The notes under the pieces were generated by a model. The model saw only the letters and a list, made by a program, of their open reading frames with translations. It made no database searches and had not been told where the DNA came from. From positions 5,529 to 69,528 of the forward strand of contig NW_001865067.1 in NCBI RefSeq assembly GCF_000002865.3: a stretch of DNA of 64,000 nt, written 5' to 3'. This document shows positions 38,401 to 49,700 of the stretch, piece by piece. This DNA is from Monosiga brevicollis MX1. Lineage: Eukaryota > Opisthokonta > Choanoflagellata > Craspedida > Salpingoecidae. The stretch's first letter is position 1. Every line of letters starts with the position of its first letter. A program made the translations under genes and the position numbers.

Positions 38401-40000
38401 ACTCGATGTTTCTCAAACCAACGTTTCGTGGTCGCCCCATCTATGCCAACGGGCTGGGACGCACTATCTTGCGGCCTTGGCCATGGTCCAGCCGTTTGAT
38501 TGGCCACAGGCGCTTCAACATTGCCTCAATGTTGGTACCAAGATCATTGACTTTTCGGAAAACCATATTCTTGACGTTGAAGCCATTGCCGGCGTCTTCG
38601 CCTCACGAGTTTTCATTGGCAATTCTGACGCAAAGGGGTGCATCTACTATTTCTTGGCCGACGGCTCAACACCGGTATGCGGCTACGAGGATCTCCCCAC
38701 TCTGCAATTGCGCGGTGTGCCCTTGCAGTGCGGCCTGCAGCCCACCACGGACCTTGTGGTTCAATGGGACGGAACAGAAGCGCAAACGTTTGGGGAGCAA
38801 AGCTTTCAGTGCGAATGTTCGCCGGGCTATGAAATGACGGGCGAGCCTACGTCGCACCGTTGCACGCCAAAGCCTCCCCCAGTGTACCGGCGACCGTGGT
38901 TCGTCGCCCTCATGGTGATGCTTGGCTTTGGCTTATTGGGCGGCGTGGTGGCGTTCATACAGCGCTACCGGCGGCGATTGCGGCTTACAAAAGAGTCACA
39001 CGAATATGAGCGCGAGCTGTTGTCACAAGCTTACCTTGAGGATGTGGCCGAACTGAAGGAAGCGTGGCGCATCCTACGGTCTGAGATCGCATTGGAGGAG
39101 CGAATTGACGGCGATTCGCCGGGTGCCTTTGGCGAGGTGTGGCGGGCCCAATGGCAGGGCTTTTCCGTGTGCGTCAAGGTGCTTAAAGCATCGGCCACCC
39201 TGGACACGGCAGCAGTGGAAGATTTTCAGAAGGAGCTCGAGCTCTTGCAAAGAACGCGGCACCCGCAACTAGTGCGATTTTTTGGAGCTGGTGAAGGCGC
39301 TTTTGATGGACAGGCGGGCGTCCCTTTTCTGGTGCTGGAGCTTGTGTCCTTGGGCTCGCTTCGTTCGGTCTTGCGGGGCTGTCAGCCACGTGATCTGAAT
39401 CTGTCGCAGCGATTGCTGATTCTGCGTGACGTGGCGACAGGGTTGGCCTACTTGCACGAGCTTGGCCACGCTCACCGAGATGTGAAGGCGGGCAATGTGT
39501 TGATAACCAAACAATTTCGTGCCAAAGTGACAGATTTTGGATCGGTCAAGCTGCGTCAGCGTGCGTTGCTATCGCGCACGCAACTCCAGAGGGGTCCTGT
39601 CGTGCTGGACGGAGAGGCAGCGATGATTGAAATCGGAGACAGGCGGGAGCAGAGCTTTGCTGTTGGCACGCCGCTGTACATGGCCCCAGAGGTGCTGACG
39701 ACGGGCCGTAACGGCGGCTACCCGGCAGACGTGTTTGCTTTTGGCGTGGTGATGTGGGAGACACTGACTGGACAAGCACCAGACCTGTGTCTGCAAGAAG
39801 GCAAACGGCGGGGGCCCTTGATGACGGTCCTCTCCCAGCTGCTGGAAGCTGGCAAGCGACTGGACACTGACAGTGTGCTCACACGCTGTCCTGACGTCCC
39901 CAAGACGGTGGTGACACTGATGCACGCGTGTTGGACCTTGGACCCCACGACCCGCCCTACGCTGAAGCTTGTTCTGATGCAGCTGGAGCAAGCGTCATAG
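35443..40000 (+). CDS. LRR receptor-like protein kinase 2
   Basis: Three exons, 35443-35766, 35844-35912 and 35990-40000, all phase 0, give 1467 residues. The first exon supplies a signal peptide (LRSGVAILLLLAFARAVAAV) and a short poly-Gln (EQQQQQQQRV). The ectodomain has about 25 leucine-rich repeats of 24 residues (LQSIKLNQNSLTSLPTGLF, LQTLDLSENSLAALPEG). A Cys pair region (CECSPGYEM) and the span VALMVMLGFGLLGGVVAFI follow. The kinase has GDSPGAFGEVW, VCVKVL, HPQLVRFFGAG, HAHRDVKAGNVLI, DFGSVK, VGTPLYMAPEV and DVFAFGVVMWE, all catalytic residues intact, of TKL-like Ser/Thr type. It is a close paralogue of LRR kinase 1 in its kinase and membrane part but has more regular repeats. Probably a surface receptor of unknown ligand. 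The exon 1 assignment is inferred from phase and the signal peptide. Confidence 0.92.
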
Positions 40001-40299
40001 GTGTTGCCTGGACACTTTTGAAATATTCTTCGACTCTTCCTGTATCAGGCAGGCCGTTCTGTGTGCTGTGTGCTGTTTGCTGTTTGCTGTGTGCTCGGTG
40101 CTGTGATATGCTATGCTATGCCGTACTATTGTCGTCCTGGTCAAAAAAAGGCAGAACAAAACAGAAATCAAGCGATGATGGCAAAAGACAAAAGCTACTT
40201 TCGGTCGGCTGGGCCGCACTAAGTTAACACTCACACAATGTTTACCGGGCTTTCTTAACAAGCCCAAACGTGAACAATCAGACATCATCCTGTAATCAT
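40001..40299. other. Intergenic; no gene seen
   Basis: Between the LRR kinase 2 stop and the relic exon. It includes a tgctgtgtgctg-type short repeat near 40055-40100. Confidence 0.5.
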
Positions 40300-40572
40300 C
40301 GATCCCAATCACCAGGACGGTAGCTTTCAGCGTTTTCTAGTAGGGTCCAGACCCGCGTTGATACTTGTAATTGAAAAATCCAGCCCGAAGCAGAAAGGCC
40401 TGGGGCTTCATGGACGGTCTTCGGGCTGTTGGCAACGACCACTGCGAGGTTGGGGCCACGTTTGAGGGCACCGTTGATAATGGTGTCGAGGTGCGGAGGG
40501 AAAGGTGGTGGTTTGCTTGAGCAGGAGCGGCTTGAACCAAGTGTCCACCACCGCCACAACAGAGGCCGTGAT
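40300..40572 (-). pseudogene. Relic exon of the ankyrin-kinase-PARP family
   Basis: From an acceptor-like site at 40573 the minus strand reads ITASVVAVVDTWFKPLLLKQ, then LDTIINGALKRGPNLAVVVA, aligning with the exon that follows the ankyrin part in the 10.1-13.6 kb gene (LDAFINGAAKQNPNLAMAVA). The match fades after about 75 codons, at WTLLENAES, and no kinase sequence follows. It lies downstream of the stop of ankyrin gene 4. Confidence 0.7.
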
Positions 40573-40713
40573 CTAATGGAGGGTATGTGATGTTATTCGT
40601 TGTGAGTGGATTGGATGTGGAGAGGAGTTTCGGGTGGGAAAGCGCGTTGCGAACACAAGGAAGGAGAGGGAACTCACCTCGAAGGTGGGAGTAGGGCTGG
40701 GTAGGAACGGCAA

Positions 40714-42285
40714 TCAGGCGGAAGGAAGTACACGTGTAGGCGGTGCGAGAGGTTCAGATGATTGTGCAAGGCGTGCCTGGGGGGCGGCAAAAACAGGCGT
40801 CAATGCGTCACCATGTCCGTATCGACGTGCCAAATCAAGAGCCGTGTTGCCATTCTGGAAACGCGACGACAGTCCAAAACGATTGAAATATGTGAGCGTG
40901 TGCTTGAAACGCACGCACGAGAGGCAAGGTGCAGGGAAGAGATGGGCAGAGGGGAACAAGCAGTAGCAGCCAGTAAGGGACCGAAGCGGGAGGTACTGAC
41001 GTCGTTCTTCGCTTCAGCATCGGCGCCGTGGTTCAATAGCATCTCCACAACCTCCACATGACCACTACTGCAAGCATAGTGCAGTGGCGTATAGCCATCC
41101 TGTAGGTAAATGCATCCGCATCACGTACAGGTACATGACCTTCACGTGTTAGCTCAACAAAGCATTACAGCTGAAAAAGAGAGGAAGAAAGGGCATAGCG
41201 AATCGACAGCAAAGCGTGGCCACAAGGGAAGAAGAGGGAAGTACTGACGTTGGCCTTGGCTTCAGCATCAGCGCCGTGCTTCAACAGCATCTCCACCACT
41301 TTCACAAGACCCCTATTGCAGGCACCGTGCAGGGGTGTATCGCCGTCCTGTGGGTTGATGCATCAAAATGACGTACAGGTACAACATCACCATGTGTTAG
41401 CTAAAATCGGTGTGCCACGCAGGCAAGATGATCAAACATCAAAGTGTCGGAGGAAGAGGGAGACACCGACGTTGTCTTTGGCTTTGGCATCAACGCCGTG
41501 CTTTAACAGCATCTCCGCAACCTTCATATGACCGTTGATGCAGGCCCAGTGCAGTGGGGTCCAGCCAATCTGTGGGTTGATGCACCCGCATCATGTACAG
41601 ATTCGGCATCATCCTGTGTTAGCTCAAAGTATTACAGTTGGCGTATCAGAAGAGGAAGAGCGAGGGTAAGGCGAATCAACAGCCCAGCCGAGCCAGACGG
41701 AGGGCGGTACTGACGTCGTTCTTGACTTCAGCATCGGCATTGTGCTTCAACAGCGTCTCCACCACCTCCACATGACCGCTACTGCAGGCCCAGTGCAGTG
41801 GTGCGAAACCAGTCTGTGGGTTGAGACACCACCACCACCATCATCATCACATACAGGTATAGCTTGAGCATCATCCTGTGTTAGCTCGAAGTATTACACT
41901 TGGTGTCTCAGAAGAGGGAGAGCGAGGGCAAGGCGTATCAACAGCCAAGAGCAAATACTGACGTCGTTCTTGGCTTCGGCATCAGCGCCGTGCTGCAACA
42001 GCATTTCCGCCAACTCCACATGACCGTTACTGCAGGCAAAGTGCAGTGGTGTAGCGCCATCCTGCACCATCATCACCGGAGCAGCAGCGGCATCATGTGT
42101 GGTCCATGTCATAACACCATCATAACGGATCAAGAGGCACTTCATAGCATACGAACATCGCTTTTGTAAATGGTAGCGGATCGAATGCGTTGTGGGTCCC
42201 AACTGTCCAACAGCTGCAACGCCTCTTGGAGATCGGATGCACCACACGCATGATACAGCTGCACACCATCAGCCGAACTCATCAT
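40714..42285 (-). CDS. Ankyrin-repeat protein 4
   Basis: Seven exons read leftward: 42285-42157, 42061-41963, 41813-41715, 41569-41471, 41347-41249, 41099-41001, 40854-40714. They give 254 residues, all phase 0. The start exon (MMSSADGVQLYHACGASDLQ, then EALQLLDSWDPQRIR) matches that of ankyrin gene 2. Five 99-bp exons each encode one ankyrin repeat (GATPLHFAC, GFAPLHWAC, GWTPLHWAC, GDTPLHGAC, GYTPLHYAC). The last exon (NGNTALDLARRYGHGD, PPTRVLPSA-stop) aligns with exon 1 of the ankyrin-kinase-PARP gene, but a TGA stands where that gene has TGG. The protein thus ends before the helical and kinase parts, whose first exon survives only as a relic. Likely a soluble protein-binding scaffold. The first donor (GTTCGT) is atypical. 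Confidence 0.78.
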
Positions 42286-43782
42286 GACGGGTTCAAAACC
42301 TGTCACCAATAATCTCATGAGACCCCTCCAAAGCCAACAAGTTGGACTGGTGCAACTGTGCGTTGCACCACCATCAGCCGTCTCGCCTCCTGCCCTTTAA
42401 GCTGCCGTTAACGAAGAGCCTTTGATCGTAACGACAAGTGCAAATGCTGAATCGGAGAGGGGAAAATTAATTTTCGAGGATGGTAAAGAAAAAGAGAGAG
42501 AGAGGTAATGTCAGACGAAAGAGGCACATGCACAACAGCTGTTGTGGTTGGCATGGCTCGATTGGGAGCTCCTCGATTGGTTGTGGAAGATGTGTGGTAA
42601 GATCTTGGGAGGCGCTCAGTCATCTGTGCGGAGGTTTGGGGGGAACTGTTATGTCCTGTGTCGGGACAGTGTACCGACTCGATTCTGAATTTGGTAGGTT
42701 GTCAGCTCAAACACACCCCTACATTCATCTCTAAATGTTGATCATCGTTTGCCTGGATCTCTGAATTTAGCTTTGATTTACTTGATCAACAATTCTCAAT
42801 CTAATAAACTCTCTGGGTGTATCACCACCCAACCGGCTCATCTCTTTTCAGTGAAGGACCTCCATCTCCCGTTGACAACGCTTTTGTGTGTGTGACGGTT
42901 GAACGCTTCACGCTTCAACTTCTCTGCCTCTGCTATACATGCTCAAACTTGATGATTCTCTAGCAGGTCATAGCATCCACGCCAATGTCTCTACTCATCA
43001 AACAACATCCTCTTCCTCTCTCTATTTCCGCTTCTTATCCCAAGCTAAACCCATCGCAAGTCCAATCACACCTCTCAATCACCAGCCCCCTTCATCCCCT
43101 CTCTCTACACCCTCCATCCCATCACGCCTCCCTCTCTCCCCCTCTCCCCCCATTTCAATCCTCTCTCTCTCTCTCTCTCTTCAACGACCTCGAGGTACTC
43201 TCGACCGACGACGACGCCGGCGCTCTGAGCTGTGCCGTGTGTGTGCCGTGTGTGCCGTGTGTGTGCCGTGTGTGCCGTGTGTGCCGTGTGTGCCGTGTGC
43301 CGTGTGCTGTGTGCCGTGTGTTGTGTGCTGTATTTGCCTCCCTAGCTCGAGGCTTCTTCCTCGTCTTGCTCTGTTGCAACCCCCCGCTGCTTTTGGCTCT
43401 TCCTCTCTCTCTTTCTCTCTCTCTCCCTTGGGCTTTCCGAGTCCTTTCGGCCGTCATATCGCGTTCGTTTCTCGGTTTCATTCGGTCGGCGACCGTGCTC
43501 GCCTTTGGCTGTTTGACGCTCCCTGGTACTCCCCTCCCGCTCATCAACACACACCAGCACACACAGACACAGACACAGACGGACACACACACTCGTGGGT
43601 TTTGTCGCTGACGCTCACAATTTTTCGACGCCGCACTCTCCCAAAGGACTGGGCTGGGGAGGGCCTTGGTTGCTTCCCTCAGAGCGCCTGCAAGTGCGCG
43701 CACGCCTTCCCTTTCGCAGGCCCCCCCAGGAGCAAGAACCAGATTCTGACGCGGAATCGATCAGACATCACCACCAATTCCA
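42286..43782. other. Intergenic and 5' region of the giant receptor gene
   Basis: No coding domain is seen. The left end is leader of ankyrin gene 4 (a diverged LALEGSHE-type match to the head repeats near 42325). From about 42985 on, the plus strand is CT-rich and CA/GT-rich, as expected for an untranslated leader or promoter. Confidence 0.45.
43237..43335. repeat. GTGTGTGCC-type minisatellite
   Basis: About ten imperfect tgccgtgtg units in tandem upstream of the giant gene. It can be read as Cys/Val/Pro on the plus strand, but this is repeat-driven. Confidence 0.8.
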
Positions 43783-46700
43783 ATGCCGGCGCCGGCCATG
43801 GGCCGCCGGCGATGGCGCCATCTGACGCCAGCTGCCTCGTGGCCCCTGCTGGCCTTGGTCCTTGTGCTTCATCTTCTGACCCAGACGGTCAATGCCAACA
43901 CCGGCTGTACCGTCTCAAACTGCACCTCTGGCCAGTATTTTGCCATCGACACTGAACTTTGTGCACCTTGTCCCTCTGGCTACTAGTGCGTTTCGCCTGC
44001 CTTCATGCTGCATCCGACTCCGACTCAGACGCCGCCCCCCAGCTAGCGACTGTTCTTTCTTCTGGTCTCACCCGCTTGACCTGCCCCTCTCCCGCATCCT
44101 CCTCCCACAGTTGTCCCGATGACACCTTTGCTCTTACGCCATGCCCAGAGGGCACTTACAACCTGCTCACCAGCTCTACCAACATTGAGGATTGTCTGGT
44201 TCGTGATCCAAGTCGGCTCGCTCACCCTGACTCGCGCCTCTCCTTTGCGCGATTTTTTTTTCTTGTGCCTCACAGCCTTGACCGGTTTTCGCTCGATCCA
44301 GCCTTGCCCTGCTGGCAGTACAAGTCTTGGTGCCGCTGCCGCTTGTACCTCATGCACCGCCGGTTCATATCAAAACGAGACCGGGATGAGCAGCTGTCTT
44401 GTACGCAACCCCCCTTGCACCCCCCCAGTTCCAACCGCACCAGCCAGCTAGAAGGCAAACATTGACAAAGCCTCATCTCAATCATGTTTCCCATAGACTT
44501 GCCCGGCTGGATCGTCATGCTTGGACCCCAGCCTTGTCGAGCCTTGCCCTGCCGGCACGGCCAGTGCGGCTGGCCAGGCGGGGTGCACGAGCTGTGCAGC
44601 TGGGTACTACGCCGACACGGCGGGCGCTTCAGAATGTACCGTCTGCCCGGCTGGTTCCAGCTGTGCTGACCCCTCGGTGCTGCCCGTCGAGTGTGCTTTG
44701 GGCGAATATAGTACAGAGGGCTTGGTCACCTGCCTGGCCTGTCCTGCGGGCTTTCGCTGCTCTGAGGCAGAGACATCAGAGCCTCTTGCGTGCTCGTCGG
44801 GCACCTATGCCTTGAGCGGCTCGAGCACATGCAGTAGCTGCCCTGTGGGATACATGTGTACGGCCACCAACACGGTCCCGACGGCGTGTGAGAGCGGCTA
44901 CTATCAAGATCAAACGGGACAGACATCATGCAAGATCTGCCCAGCTGGCAACGAGTGTACCAACAAGAATGCAACCTCGCTGTGCCCTGCCGGCACGGCC
45001 AGTGCGGCTGGCCAGGCGGGGTGCACGAGCTGTGCAGCTGGGTACTACGCCGACACGGCGGGCGCTTCAGAATGTACCGTCTGCCCGGCTGGTTCCAGCT
45101 GTGCTGACCCCTCGGTGCTGCCCGTCGAGTGTGCTTTGGGCGAATATAGTACAGAGGGCTTGGTCACCTGCCTGGCCTGTCCTGCGGGCTTTCGCTGCTC
45201 TGAGGCAGAGACATCAGAGCCTCTTGCGTGCTCGTCGGGCACCTATGCCTTGAGCGGCTCGAGCACATGCAGTAGCTGCCCTGTGGGATACATGTGTACG
45301 GCCACCAACACGGTCCCGACGGCGTGTGAGAGCGGCTACTATCAAGATCAAACGGGACAGACATCATGCAAGATCTGCCCAGCTGGCAACGAGTGTACCA
45401 ACAAGAATGCAACCTCGCTGTGCCCTGCCGGCACGGCCAGTGCGGCTGGCCAGGCGGGGTGCACGAGCTGTGCAGCTGGGTACTACGCCGACACGGCGGG
45501 CGCTTCAGAATGCACCGTCTGCCCGGCCGGTTCCAGTTGCTCGAACCCGGCTTCTTCGCCCTCGCTCTGTGCAGCTGGGGAATATAGCCTTGATGGTTCT
45601 ACTGTGTGCAGTCCTTGTCCAAGTGGCCACGCATGCCCGATAGGCAATGTCTCGGCCCCCATCCCCTGTTCCAGTGGAACATATTCTTTGGGTGGTGGTT
45701 CCTCCTGCGACGACTGTCCGGTGGGCTACCGATGTGCCGTGACCACAACGAGTCCAGTGTCATGTGACGTTGGGTATTTTCAAAATCAAACGGGTCAAAC
45801 AACGTGTGAGGTGAGTTCATGCTCCGGTTGTGGACATGGGGCGTGGCGCAGGGCGTGAGCATTCTTCGCAATCTTTAGACTCTCATCTGTTGTTGCTTTT
45901 TTCGATGATTGACCATCCTGTGCTCAGGTCTGCCCGGCCGGATACAAGTGCCTCAATCGGAATGCGTCGACACAGTGCCCTGCAGGAACGGCCAGTGTCG
46001 CTGGCCAGGCGGGCTGCACCAGTTGTTCCTCGGGCTTTTACGCCGACTCGCCAGGCGCTTCCGAGTGCTTGATTTGTCCAGCAGGGGCTTTTTGTGTGGA
46101 CGCCAGCACGTCACCCGTGTCCTGTGCCGCGGGCGAGTACAGCACAGCAGGTCTCACGTCCTGCCTGCCGTGCCCGGTGGGCTCTGCCTGCCCGACCGGC
46201 AACGTAGCTACACCCACTCCATGCACCAGCGGAACCTATACCACTGGTGGTGCTTCGACGTGCGCTGCTTGCCCAGTTGGCTTTCGATGCCCTCTCACCG
46301 ACAGCCTCCCCATCTCATGTGATGAGGGATACTTTCAGAACCAAACTGGCCAAACGTTGTGTCAGGTCAGCCGTCTTCTTCCTGCCTTGAGTTTTTGTTT
46401 TTCAAGCGCTTTGCCGCCGTTCGCTGCCCTCACAACTGTGCACTTGAATATCAATTCAGATCTGCCCATCGGGATACGAGTGCTTGAATCGCAACGCGTC
46501 TACCCCTTGCCCCACGGGTACAGCCAGCGTGGCTGGCCAAGCAGGCTGTACAAGTTGTGCCGCGGGGTATTACAGCGCAACCATCGGCTCCCAAAGCTGT
46601 ATCGAGTGTCCGGCTGGGCACGCTTGTGCAGACGCAACTGTAGAGCCCGTGGCGTGTAGCGCTGGTCAGTATAGCGTCGCTGGACAAGTCACATGTCAAT

Positions 46701-49700
46701 CATGCCCGGCCGGTTTTGCCTGTCCTTCCTCGGCCACGACAAGCCCCGTGGCCTGTGCAAATGGCACCTACGCTGCACTGGGTGCGTCAGAGTGTGCGGC
46801 CTGCCCGGCCGGCTACACTTGTGTTCAGGCAGATGCCGTCCCTGTTGGTTGTCCAGATGGCTATTACCAAAATGAAAGTGGTCAAACCACGTGCAAGGTC
46901 TGTTACACTGTGCGCCGTCATCTGCACCACTGCCAGTCATAACAACTCAATGCTGACACCATACCCTGATGCATTGCTGACTCACAGGCCTGTCCCGAGG
47001 GACACGAATGCCCCACGGCGACCACCGTGCAGCCCTGTGCGATTGGATACTACAGCCCTGCTTTTGAGTCTGCCTGTCAGGCGTGTGCAGCCGGATTTTT
47101 TGCCAACGAAACTGGCCTGTCCTCCTGTTTGGCCTGCGAGGCTGGCTATTATTCCACATCTGGTGCACACGAATGCACCGCTTGTCCAAGTACGCCCCCT
47201 GTCGCACCCGCCCGTTCCCGTGGTCAATGTCGCGGCCCACGGCTTTGCAGTCGTCGCGGCCTCACAGCACCTTCCCCGCCGTAGCCGGGACCTTTTCGCG
47301 AGGTGGTGCCACCAATTGCACCATGTGCGCAAGCGGCTACATTGCCACAGCTCAAGGATCGTCAGCTTGTTCAGCTTGTCCTGCTGACTATTACTGCCCG
47401 ACTGCAGACGGAGATCCCGAGGCATGCCCAGCCGGTACCACGTCAGACGGTGGCAGTGCCTCTTGCACGTCCTGCCCTGCGGGAATGCAATGCCTTGAGG
47501 GTCAAACACCTTCGTTCTGCGATCTGGGTGACTATGCAGTTGATGGCACATGTTACCCCTGTCCTACTGGCAATTACTGCCCGTCTCCCGTCGTTGACCC
47601 GGTGAGTGTACCTGTCTTGTCTCAAATGCATTTTACGAGCCTCGTTTGCTGTACCATGGGTCTCAGACCTCCAAAACACGCGTCAACTCCTGGATATTGA
47701 CTTTATGCATGTCATTTTAGATCCCTTGCCCATCTGGCTTTTATGCCAACGAGGAGGTGAGCTTACCGGCTCCGCTTCTTTGGTTGAATTGGGCTAGCCG
47801 GTTCCATCTCACTGCATCTGGATCGTTTTCTGCCGCCATCTTGTAGGGGAGCTACTCTTGCCACAGCTGCCCGGCAGGACACTCCTGTTTGAACACGAGT
47901 GCTGCACCAGAGGCGTGTGCTGCCTACACCTTTAGCTTGGCCGGACAGGCCAGCTGCACCACGTGTGATGCGGATAGCTACAGTGCTAGCGGTGAGTTTG
48001 CGCCGTGTTGCATCTCTACATCGCCTCTCCCAAAGTCAAAAATGTTTGTCACTGATACTTTTTGCAACGACAGGTGCCTCGTATTGTCGACCATGCCCCG
48101 CGGGCTACAGCTGCAGCGCACCCGCGGCTCCCACCCAGTGTGCCGCTGGCACTTTTTCACACGATGGCCAAGCAACTTGCGCTGCATGCGCTGCGGGCAC
48201 CTACAGCCTCGTTGGTGCATCTCTTTGCCTCCCCTGCCCTGCTCACCATCACTGCGCTGTGCCTGGTACGGGCCCAGTGGCATGTGCCGATGGCTTCTAT
48301 TCCACGGGTATGGCCGTCGTATGCTCTCGCATGTCGCTCGTTGGCTCGCTGCCGCCAAACCTTGTGTCCTTTGCTCAATGCATCCCATATATTGTGTGCA
48401 TCGGCAGGTGGTACCGTGTTGGCGTGCTCTAGCTGTCCTGCTGGTTTTGCCTGTATCAATAGCACCCTGCCTTCACCTTGCTCTGCCGGCACCTATGCGC
48501 TTGGGGGGGCACACGAGTGCACTGCCTGCCCAGTGGACCATGCTTGCGTGTCCGTTTCCTCAGCACCCGTGGCCTGCGCGTCTGGATACTATTCGCCTGC
48601 GGGTCGCAGTGATTGCATGTTATGTCCAGCTGGCTACGCATGCCAGAGTGGTGTGGTCACATTGTGCAACTTGGGCACTTTTTCGGGGGTTGGCGATCTC
48701 ACGTAGGTGCACGCCTCTATTCGCGGCACCCACCGCCGTTGGTTTCTTGCGACTCTGCTCTCATCTTTTGCGCCGACCGTTTGAAAATTTCAGCTGTCAA
48801 AATTGCACGGCGGGCTCTGCTTGCTACGATCCCATGGTTACGCCTGTACCGTGCCCAGGTACTTTTTTTTTTTCTTTCGATCGTATTGTGGGTATATTTT
48901 GTTGTCTGTGCTGACACTGCTGGCTGGCCTACCATGCCCTACGCAGATGGCACGTATGCAGAGACGGGCTCCACCACGTGCACCCCCTGCCCAGCTGGCC
49001 ATGAATGCCCGGCACCAAGCTTGGCACCTGTGGCCTGTGCTGCTGGCCAGTACAGCCCGGCTGGTTCAACGTCTTGCCTCAGGTTTGCGCACCCAACAGG
49101 CTTGTTCTTATTATTATTATTTGTTTTTTCCCCGGTATCGGTTTTTATGATTCTTTCAAGCTCCCATCTCACTCCAATCCCGCTTGGCCTTAGTTGTCCG
49201 GCTGGTCACGCCTGCTTGGATCCAACAGAAGGACCTCAAGTGAGTGCACCACTTGACAACGACAACTCTCGTAGCGGTCACAATGAAAAATGACCACATG
49301 TATATCCATGCTTCATTCGGACCTCATCAGCTCTTTTCATGACTCTCCAACCCAGGTCTGTGCCGCTGGCACCCAGGCTTCGGTTGCACAAAGTAACTGC
49401 ACGGCGTGTCCCGGTGGTGTGGCTTGTCCTTCAACTGCAGATGCTGCAATGAACATGGTAACAACACTTGAGCATGCACTTGCTTAACAGAGATTTGGTA
49501 ATCTCACCACGCTGATTTTATTTCATCGATATTTCTATTCATCTTGGCATTTTTTTTTGCACACGACTGCAGGCGTGCTCCGCTGGCTACTACTCGGGAA
49601 GTGGAAATGCTACTTGCACCGCATGCCCAGCAGGCGGTGCCTGCCCAGATGCCACTGTTGACGGAGGTGCCTTCGTGGCCTGCTCGGCTGGCGAGTTTGC

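Noticed and set aside
43342-43703. Minus-strand frame rich in Arg/Thr near 43.2-43.7 kb
   Set aside because: Driven by the GTGTGCC minisatellite and CT-rich leader; it has no counterpart elsewhere.
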